In this document: positions 1 to 8,400 of the stretch, piece by piece | How the letters are laid out: each line of letters opens with the position of its first letter | How positions within the stretch are numbered: position 1 is the stretch's first letter | NCBI GenBank assembly: GCA_963691705.1 | Contig: OY829542.1 | Coordinates: forward strand, 56,275,002 to 56,339,001 | Direction: 5' to 3' | Length of the DNA: 64,000 nt | DNA from: Viola odorata | Taxonomy: Eukaryota > Streptophyta > Magnoliopsida > Malpighiales > Violaceae | Notes under the pieces: generated by a model | Seen by the model: only the letters and a program-made list of their open reading frames with translations | Databases searched by the model: none | Told to the model about the DNA's origin: nothing | Program-made: the position numbers and the translations under genes

Positions 1-93
1 AATTTTTAAAAATAACAATTGAATAATTGGAGAAATTCAAATTCATGAATTCTGAGTGACTTTCCTTTAAATCTTTCATATTTATATAGATAT

Positions 94-310
94 AAATTGC
101 ACTGTTCACTCATATTCAACAATGAAACAAACCTCATGAGTCATGTCACTCTAATCTTGCTCAACTTTAAACTTGGAGCTCAGCTTGTAGTTGTAGGATC
201 TAAATTGCACTGTTCACTCCTCTTCAACTATGAAACAAACCTCATGAGTCATGTCACTCTAATCTTGCTCAACTTTAAACTTGGAGCTCAGCTTGTAGAA
301 GGAGGATATC
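94..310. repeat. 108-bp direct repeat inside the unit
   Basis: A segment beginning aaattgcactgttcactc at 94 recurs at 202 with a period of 108 bp and few differences. The pair is found again in copy B (about 3460-3670), and a single one in copy C (about 12853-12950). An open frame runs through the pairs, but copy-to-copy changes include several amino-acid replacements, so I treat it as non-coding. Confidence 0.75.
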
Positions 311-824
311 TGAAAACTTTGTTTTGATTTATATTTATGTACTGATTTTTTATTGAGGTCAATATTTTCTGATTTTCTGTGTACTCTTATTTAGAATTTA
401 AAATAAATATGGAGCCTATTATAATACCACTATTATGGCGTTGAGATAATATTGGCTCATCAATTAGTAAAAATATTAATATCTCTAATATTTTATTTTA
501 AATTCATTTGATAGTTAAACAAAAGTGAAATATAACCCTAATAAAGAAAGAATAAGATCCTAAATACTCCCTTCGAGTTTGAATCTTATTTCAGTCTATT
601 AAGAAACTCAAAATTGTTGGATTTAAAAGCTGCGTATGTTTAAATGCTTTCCTCTTCAATCCATGAGAATTAAGAAGTAATGTTCCTTTCTTTTATTTTT
701 CATATCAAAATCTGGCATTAAATATTACTAGAATGTAACATCATTTTCAAATACATTTCTTTTATACGGTAAAAGAAAGCAAGCAGAATCCTCTCAAGTA
801 CAACCCCAATGATATTAAAAAATA

Positions 825-1028
825 TTACATATTCTCTCCAACCCCTAGGGCAAGCTGGCCCAGCTCCACCACGGTGGTAATGCAGCCCACGTCCAGCCTC
901 GGTCCTCCTGTTCTTGATCTGCAAACGCACGCTACTGAGCCCAACACGAGTAGAACGATTACAGCAACACCAACAACCACGGATGAAGGGTTGATCTCCA
1001 GAAAAAATTTGGCGTGCACGAAGCCCAT
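825..1028 (-). CDS. Small hydrophobic-segment ORF, inverted paralogue
   Basis: A 67-codon ORF of unknown function. It has a short N-terminal stretch, the motif EINPSS, a run of about 18 hydrophobic residues (V, A, L, I, G), a basic patch (CRSRTGG) and the tail motif VVELGQLALG. The same layout occurs in the two plus-strand ORFs at 1695 and 4308, although nucleotide identity with them is clearly lower and the orientation is opposite. This looks like a membrane-anchored peptide or a fragment of a larger gene. No promoter or splice structure could be assigned. It may equally be a decayed exon carried in the repeat. Confidence 0.3.
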   Translation of the reverse strand: MGFVHAKFFLEINPSSVVVGVAVIVLLVLGSVACVCRSRTGGPRLDVGCITTVVELGQLALGVGENM

Positions 1029-1076
1029 TGCTAACTGACAATGTAATTGAAAAGAGAATGAAGGAATTGCAGTGTG

Positions 1077-1288
1077 AGGTCAATATTTTCTTATTTTCTG
1101 TGTACTCTTATTTATAATTTAAAATAAATATGGAGCCTATTAGAATATCACTATTATGGCGTTGAGATAATACTGGCTCATCAATTAGTAAAAATATTAA
1201 TATCTCTAATATTTTATTTTAAATTCATTTGACAGTTAAACAAAAGTGAAATATAACCCTAATAAAGAAAGAATAAGATCCTAAATAC
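1077..1288. repeat. Internal duplication of 355-566 (copy A only)
   Basis: About 210 bp of 355-566 are repeated here in direct orientation with scattered substitutions. In copy B the corresponding sequence (about 3721-3932) occurs once. Both copies stop at the same place, the tactccct motif that begins a Stowaway-like end, so the breakpoint coincides with a transposon terminus. Confidence 0.75.
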
Positions 1289-1440
1289 TCCCTCCGGAAC
1301 TTAATAACTGTCCAGTTGACTTTGGGCACGCATATTAAGGAGGCCAGATGACTCACTTTTTGACCCCAAAAATTTTCGTACTTTTTTTCGTTCTTAAATT
1401 ACGTCCGAGAAAAAATTAGGATAAAAAAAGTAACAATATA
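1288..1440. mobile_element. One-sided Stowaway-like MITE end (copy A)
   Basis: The sequence starts with TA followed by ctccctccggaactta. It continues with a segment resembling one arm of the complete MITE at 32276-32510 (gaggccnnatgnctcact, then a tttgacccc-like stretch). I did not find the matching second arm, so this looks like a truncated or half element. The copy in unit B is at 3933. Confidence 0.5.
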
Positions 1441-1694
1441 ACTATATTGTTTCAATATATTGTTATTATATAGTTACTTAACTGCATTGTTACTATATTT
1501 ATATATGTATAAACAAAGGAAGTTATATATAAGTTAGGTAACTTTTCTTGTATATAAGTTATCTGTCAAGTAACTTTTATATATAGGGTTTTGCTAACCT
1601 TGTGGGCAGGTTAGCATTGTGTCCATTTTGGACACAAATGACCCTTACTTTACATTAATTTTATTAAAACAAATAGGGATAAATATGAAACTGA

Positions 1695-1889
1695 ATGGGC
1701 GACATGAACGGCAATTTTCTGGCCATCAAAATCAACCCTTCAACGGTTGCTGTGGCTGTGGGTGTAGGAGTTGTAGTGGTCGTGGGCCTGGTTGCATGGA
1801 TCTGCTGGTCAAGAAGGGGAAATGTGAGGTTGGACCCTAGGTGTTTGATGGCTGTGGTGGAGCTGGGGCAGATGGCCGTAGGTCCCTAG
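1695..1889 (+). CDS. Small hydrophobic-segment ORF, copy A
   Basis: A 64-codon ORF of unknown function. It contains INPSTVAVAVGVGVVVVVG (about residues 13-31), which is long enough for one membrane span, then a basic stop-transfer-like patch (CWSRRGN), and a tail with VVELGQMAVG before the stop. The tandem copy at 4308 is nearly identical, and an inverted, diverged relative lies at 825-1028. Two short hairpins lie just upstream: tgctaacc/ggttagca at 1592-1616, and the tgtcc/ggaca arms in 1615-1640. Expression evidence is absent from the sequence. It could be a real small protein or a conserved piece of repeat. Confidence 0.3.
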   Translation: MGDMNGNFLAIKINPSTVAVAVGVGVVVVVGLVAWICWSRRGNVRLDPRCLMAVVELGQMAVGP

Positions 1890-2233
1890 GTGTTTGATAA
1901 GACTTTTTTAGTTTTTTTTGTTAATTTGTGTGTTTTCTTGAGGGATTTTTAATTTTAATTTCTATATGTTATGTACTCTTTCCCTCAGAAATGTTTCGTA
2001 AACTTTAATGTTTTTCAAAATTAGAGAATCATGCAACCCTTCAAAATTTTTAACATTATCTCTTTCAAATTCCCTAATAAAGTATGAAATTAAATATATC
2101 AATTAGGCATATTAAATTAATTTAACAGTGTAAATTGAAAAATTTTAAAGTTATATATCATAAATTGTATTAAAATTAATAAATAAATATATAATTTAAT
2201 TGAGCACATGAATTTTTTTTATGTTATCTAATA

Positions 2234-3286
2234 CTCCCTCTGTCCATAAATAATGGACGCGAGGGAGTAAATCACAGGTTTTAAGAAACCTGTGATTGTT
2301 GTCAGCTAGTGGGCCCCTAACATTTTCTCTCTCTCTTTTCTTTCTTTCTTTCTTCTTCTTCTCACGAACTCACCCTCCTCTCCTTACTTTCTTTCTTTTT
2401 TCTTCTCACGACCTCACCTCCTCTCTCTTTCTTTCTTTCCATTTTCTTTCTTTTCTTTCCTCCTAGCTGCAGACCTCACTCCTTTAAGAAACAACAATAA
2501 CAACAAACAGTGGTGGTAGTCCGCGATTGATGGTTTGAATTTGGGTTTTTTGTGTGGTGGAGGTGCGGCTGCTTGGAGGTTTGGGTGAGGTGGTGTGTGG
2601 TCGGCGATTGGTGGTTTAGATTTGGATTTGGGCGATTAGCAGTGGTGGTCGGCGATTGGTGGTTTGGATTTGGATTTGGTGGGTTAATTTTGGATTTTGG
2701 ATTTGGATTTGCTGGTGTTTGCAGGGTTAATTAATTTTGGATTTGGATTTGCTGGGTTAATTTTGGATTTGGATATGCTGGGAATTTGCAGGGTTAATTA
2801 ATTTTGGAATTGGATTTGCTCGGTTAATTTTGGATTTGGATTTGCTGGGAATTTGATTGGAAAGGAAGAGGTGCGGCGGTGATGGGTGTTTCACGGCTGG
2901 ATTTGGCTACCGGGCTTCAATATTGGTGATATATATGTCATTTGAATCCTAAAATTCATCATGTTTGAACCTTGCTGATTTTAATTTTTTTTTCTAAGAA
3001 ATGAGGATGAGAGCTTTGAAGAGAGAAGGAGAGGATGAAGAAGAGAGTGTCAGAGGAGACTGAATCGTTCTGATTCATGTCTCCGACCAAAAAGCTAAAT
3101 ACCCCATCCATTTTCACTTTCCTCCATTTTGTCCATGTGTGACGCGTATCTCAAGTGGAAAACGACGGGTCGTTTGAGGGTAATTTTGACAAAACACAAA
3201 CTAAATGGACACAAATGCCAATGGCGTCAATTAAAAAAGGACAAAGTTTTTGGGCTAAAGCGTCCATTATTTATGGACAGAGGGAG
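2234..3286. mobile_element. Non-autonomous mariner-like element
   Basis: The element is flanked by TA on both sides (2232-2233 and 3287-3288) and has inverted termini ctccctctgtccataaataa on the left and its complement on the right. Its last 260 bp closely resemble the 3' end of the 5.0 kb mariner-like element at 55215-60232, including gtgacgcgt, ggcgtcaattaaaaaa and a tttttgggctaaa stretch. There is no transposase. Its middle is a CT-rich tract (about 2325-2470) and G/T-rich sequence with repeated ggatttggatttg. The homologous site in the other tandem copy, near 12679, is empty with a single TA, which confirms insertion after duplication. It is best read as a deletion derivative mobilised by a DD39D transposase. 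Confidence 0.88.
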
Positions 3287-3366
3287 TACATTAATTGAGT
3301 GAAAAATAATAATATAAAAATATTAAATAAATAAAGTTTAAAATCATTATATGCCTGAAGATATTA

Positions 3367-4486
3367 AATTTTTAAAAATAACAATTGAATAATTGGAGAA
3401 TTTCAAATTCATGAATTCTGAGTGACTTTCCTTTAAATCTTTCATATTTATATAGATATAAATTGCACTGTTCACTCATATTCAACTATGAAACAACCCC
3501 CATAAGTCATGTCACTCTAATCTTGCTCAACTTTAAACTTGGAGCTCAGCTTGTAGTTGTAGGATCTAAATTGCACCGTTCACTCCTCTTCAACTATGAA
3601 ACAAACCTCATGAGTCATCTCACTCTAATCTTGCTCAACTTTAAACTTGGAGCTCAGCTTGTAGAAGGAGGATATCTGAAAACTTTGTTTTGATTTATAT
3701 TTATGTACTGATTTTTTATTGAGGTCAATATTTTCTGATTTTCTGTGTACTCTTATTTAAAATTTAAAATAAATATGGAGTCTATTATAATACCACTATT
3801 ATGGCGTTGAGATAATATTGGCTCATCAATTAGTAAAAATATTAATATCTCTAATATTTTATTTTAAATTCATTTCATAGTTAAACAAAAGTGAAATATA
3901 ACCCTAATAATGAAAGAATAAGATCCTAAATACTCCCTCCGGAACTTAATAACTGTCCAGTTGACTTTGGGCACGCATTTTAAGGAGGCCGGATGACTCA
4001 CTATTTGACCCCATAAAAATCCGTACTCTTTTTCGTTCTTAACGTATGTCCAAGAAAAAATTAGGATAAAAAAAGTAACAATATAACTATATTGTTATTA
4101 TATAGTTACTTAACTACATTGTTAAACAAAGGAAGTTATATATAAATTAGGTAACTTTTCTTGTATATAAGTTATCAGTCAAGTAACTTTTATATACAGG
4201 GTTTTGCTAACCTTGTGGGCAGGTTAGCATTGTGTCCATTTTGGACACAAATTACCCTTACTTTACGTTAATTTTATCAAAACATATAGGGATAAATATG
4301 AAACTGAATGGGCGACATGAACGGCAATTTTCTGGCCATCAAGATCAACCCTTCAACGGTTGCTATGGCTGTGGGTGTAGGAGTTGTAGTGGTCGTGGGC
4401 CTGGTTGCATGGATCTGCTGGTCAAGAAGGGGAAATGTGAGGCTGGACCCTGGGTGCTTGATGGCTGTGGTGGAGCTGGGCCAGAT
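3367..4486. repeat. Tandem repeat unit, copy B, left part
   Basis: Offset 3366 from copy A and nearly identical to it. It lacks the 720-bp extra block of copy A and is cut at 4486 by a Ty3/gypsy insertion. It resumes at 12337 after one copy of the 5-bp target duplication. Confidence 0.85.
3933..4075. mobile_element. One-sided Stowaway-like MITE end (copy B)
   Basis: Copy B counterpart of 1288-1440. It begins ctccctccggaacttaata after TA, and no second arm was found. Confidence 0.5.
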
Positions 4487-4547
4487 TGATATGATCCGGC
4501 CTAGTGTAAGTAAGCCGAATGATATATGGAGCTTGAGGAGGATCTAG
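4308..4547 (+). pseudogene. Small hydrophobic-segment ORF, copy B, split by retroelement
   Basis: The first 60 codons match the ORF at 1695, with the same INPSTVA...VVVVVG hydrophobic run and CWSRRGN patch. At 4487 the gypsy LTR begins, so the remaining codons of the open frame are LTR sequence. The missing tail (about five codons and the stop) lies beyond the element at 12332-12355 and would close the frame as in copy A. In its present form the ORF is disrupted. Confidence 0.4.
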
Positions 4548-5407
4548 CCGATGGAGTTATCAACAAGACTTGGAAGAAAGACAGGAATTTCATACACAAT
4601 ACACGGATTTGGCAGCGGAAATAGATTAGAAAAGCAAGAAACAATGTTACCCGGAATGTTGATTGTTGCTAGATGGATGGAAAGGAAGCAATGAACAAAT
4701 GCACAACTTGTAGGAGCTCAAACCAATCCAGCAAACAAAGCTTCAAATATATTTAAGTCACCCAAACTTGTTACAAATTCGATTACAAAGATTTCCCGGA
4801 GGAAGATCGGGAGGAGTGTTCTCTACTCAAGCGATCTTTCTCCAAGAAGGATTGAAGAGTTTAATGACCTAGGTGATAAGTTTAAGGAGTGCTCTCAACT
4901 TATCAAATATCACTCAAGTCTAAAAACTAACTAATGAAAATGAAACAAGAGCTATTTATACAAGTAGGCAAAAGTTGACAGAACAGGAGCAAAACGCTAT
5001 GGCGTTTTGGCAAAACGCTATGGCGTTTTGGCAAAACGCTATGGCGTTTTGCTACTGGAAAGTTACGGATCAAGCTGGGGCAAAACGCTATGGCGTTTTG
5101 GCAAAACGCTATAGCGTTTTGAAACGCTATGGCGTTTTGCAAAACGCTATAGCGTTTTGCCACTGGAAAGTTTCGTTCCAAAACACGGGCAAAACGCTAT
5201 GGCGTTTTGGGCAAAACGCTATAACTGGGAGGCTCACGATGGAAAATCACATAGGCCGGTTTTTTCTCGTCTTGGAGGGGTCCTTTCTCTCTCATTTTGC
5301 CTTCAACCCATGAGGACAATGCTCTTGCTTTGCTCCGTGTGATCGGGCCTTGAGGCAACATGCCTTGAATGTCAAGTTCGGTCTTGGAGGGGTCCGTGAT
5401 CATATCA
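4487..5407 (-). repeat. 3' LTR of the gypsy element (921 bp)
   Basis: Left LTR, 99 bp longer than the right one. The whole difference lies in a block of 20-bp palindromic repeats at about 4990-5225. The LTR also encodes the last 70 or so codons of the polyprotein on the minus strand. Confidence 0.95.
4990..5225. repeat. Palindromic 20-bp repeats in the 3' LTR
   Basis: The unit caaaacgctatggcgttttg (variant with tatagc) is a near-perfect palindrome. It occurs about eight and a half times here, in three clusters separated by unique sequence. The other LTR has only four (about 12011-12118). Units are head-to-tail and many overlap by the caaaac/gttttg arms, so hairpins are possible in DNA and in the LTR transcript. 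Confidence 0.9.
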
Positions 5408-8400
5408 ACTCCTTCCCCTTCGAAAGGATTCGTCCTCGAATCCGTTTCTTGCTGGTCTTCTTCTTCATCGGGGTAGACAGATAGGTCATTGACGTTGAAG
5501 GTACGGCTGATTCCTCCATATTCACTTGGAAGATCTAGGACATAGGCATTGGCGTCAATACGACGGATAATTTGAAAAGGTCCGTCTCCTCTTGGACTTA
5601 ACTTGCTTTGGCGTTCACGCGGGAATCGATCCTTGCTCCAATGAAGCCACACCCATTGACCCTGTTCAAAGGAAGTAGGAGCCTTGCCCTTATTGCGTTT
5701 GGTCACTGCTTTTTCATTCATGTTTTCAATGTTTTTGCGGACTTGCTCATGGAGTTTCTTAACAGCTGCAGCCTTGGCACTTCCACCTACACACTTAAGA
5801 GAACTCAAAGGCAAAGGTGAGAGATCAAGAGGGGTCAGGGGTTGGAACCCGTAAACCACCTCAAAAGGAGAAAACCCGATGGAAGTATGATAAGCATTAT
5901 TATAGGCAAATTCAGCAAACGCAATGCATTCTTCCCATTTCACTCCATGTTTAGCAATCATTATACGAAGTAGTGAGCCTAAAGTTCTATTCACCACCTC
6001 CGTTTGGCCATCCGTTTGAGGATGACATGTGGTGGAGAAGAGAAGTTTAGTCCCTAACTTCGCCCAAAGAGTCCGCCAAAAATGACTTAAAAACTTGGTG
6101 TCCCTATCACTCACAATACTCTTAGGCATACCATGTATTCTCACCACATGTTGGAAAAATAAAGAGGCAATATGTGTAGCATCATGTGTTTTCGAACATG
6201 GTATAAAATGTGCCATTTTAGAAAAACGATCCACCACAACAAAGATAGAATCATGGCCATTCCTAGACTTAGGCAAACCCAAAACAAAATCCATAGATAA
6301 ATCTACCCATGGGTGTTGCGCAACGGGTAAAGGCATATAGATAGCATGATGTTTAGATTTGGACTTGGCAAGTTTACAAGCAATGCACCTATTCACAATG
6401 CTAGTCACATCTACTTTCATTCGTGGCCAATAGAAATGAGACTTCAAAGCATGCAAAGTTTTGGAGATGCCAAAGTGACCACTTAAAGCACCTCCATGGG
6501 CTTCCAACACAAGTAGCTCTCTAACATTAGATCGGGGCACACACAATTTATCATACTTGAACAAGTAATCATCATGCCTAAAGAAATGCGTATGTGGTCC
6601 ATGTGCACATGCTGCATATATGTCACTAAAATCCTCATCATTCTCATACAAGCCAAGTAAATGTGAAAACCCAAATAATTGTGCATCAAGAGAGTTCAAA
6701 AGAGCGTACCTTCGCGAGAGGGCGTCGGCTACCACGTTCTCCTTGCCTTGCTTGTACTTGATGGTGTAGGGAAATGCCTCAATGAATTCCATCCACTTGG
6801 CGTGGCGTTTGTTCAACTTGGCTTGGCCTTGAAGGAACTTCAAACTTAAGTGGTCGGTGTGGATGACAAACTGATTTGGCAGTAAGTAATGTTCCCACAC
6901 CATGAGTGTTCTTACTAAGGCATATAACTCTCTATCATACGTGGAGTAGTTGAGCTGGGCACCGCTGAGTTTCTCACTAAAGTATGCAATGGGTCGCCCC
7001 TCTTGAGTTAGGACAGCTCCTATGCCTATGCCACTTGCATCACACTCTAACTCGAAAGCCTTGTTAAAGTTGGGTAAGGCTAACACCGGAGATTGCATAA
7101 GTCTCTCCTTGAGTTCCTTGAAAGCTGCCTCTTGTCGACTTCCCCACTCAAAAGTTACATGTTTCTTGGTGAGCTCATTGAGGGGAGCAGCTATGGTTGA
7201 GAAGTTTGGTACAAATCGACGATAAAAACTCGCGAGACCATGGAAGGATCTCACTTCGCTAGCACTCTTAGGATTAGGCCACTCTCTAATGGCCTTCACC
7301 TTTTCCTCATCAACCTGTACGCCATCTATACTCACAACAAAGCCAAGAAAATGTACTCTATCCAAGCACAATTCACACTTAGAAAGTTTAGCATATAATT
7401 GATGTGCACGCAAGGTGTCAAGTATGGTGCGCAAGTGATTCACATGTTGTTCAAGAGAAGGACTATACACAAGAATATCATCAAAATACACAACAACATA
7501 TTTTCCTATGAATTCTCGCAGCACATAATTCATCAATCTCATAAAAGTGCTAGGGGCATTGGATAAACCAAAAGGCATTACCATCCATTCATACAAACCA
7601 TGTTTGGTTTTGAAGGCTGTTTTCCACTCGTCGCCCTCGTGCATTCGGATTTGGTGGTAGCCACTCATGAGGTCAATCTTGGAATAGACCGTACTCCCAC
7701 TTAGCTCATCAAGCATGTCATCAAGGCGGGGTATGGGGTGTCGATATCTCACTGTGATCTTATTGACGGCGCGACAGTCCACACACATTCTCCATGTCCC
7801 ATCTTTTTTTGGTACAAGTAGTACGGGTACAGCGCAAGGGGACATACTCTCCCTAATGAAACCTTTACTCAACAACTCCTCGACTTGCTTTTGGAGCTCT
7901 TTTGTCTCCTCGGGGTTGCATCGATAGGCTGGTCTATTCGGTATAGCAGCACCGGGTACAAGATCTATCTTGTGTTCTATACCGCGGATGGGAGGAAGAC
8001 CACTAGGCATCTCGGATGGAAACACATCATCAAATTCCTGCAAAAGGGAAACAATTGGACTTGGTAGAGAAGAAATGGGGTTAGTGGCAGCATTCAAACA
8101 ATAGGGCTTGTACTGAAGCACAAGGCACACTTTGTTAGTGACAAGGGCTTGCCTCACATCCTTACCCCTCGCTACCATACTCAACTGTTTTGGCTCACTC
8201 TCTCTACCATGCTTACTTTTGTCATGGCGTGTATTCAGCTCTCCTCTTACTTTCTTCTCTCCTCTCTTCTCTTGTGAGCTACACTCACTTTCCCTCAAGA
8301 TACCATGCTTACTTTTTTCATGGCTGGTTTTTTCCTCTTTCGCACAACTTACCTTCTTCTCTCCTCTCTTGTCTCTCATCTTCCTCATTAACTGAAATTC

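Larger units (their letters stand above)
1..3366. repeat. Tandem repeat unit, copy A
   Basis: The window opens inside a unit that starts again at 3367 and, partially, at about 12758; the copies read almost the same by eye. Copy A differs from copy B in two ways. It has an extra block of about 720 bp (567-1288), made of a second copy of 355-566 plus 510 bp of other sequence. It also holds a 1.05 kb mariner-like insertion at 2234. Apart from the small hydrophobic ORFs listed separately, I see no recognisable gene. The unit is AT-rich non-coding sequence of unknown origin. Confidence 0.85.

Noticed and set aside
97..327. 76-codon ORF with a 36-residue internal repeat, also at 3463 and 12855
   Set aside because: It merely follows the 108-bp DNA repeat; differences between copies include many amino-acid changes, and copy C runs into unrelated sequence.
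4990..5225. CRISPR-like look of evenly repeated 20-mers
   Set aside because: The units are palindromes without unique spacers, lie in an LTR of a plant retrotransposon, and recur in its other LTR.
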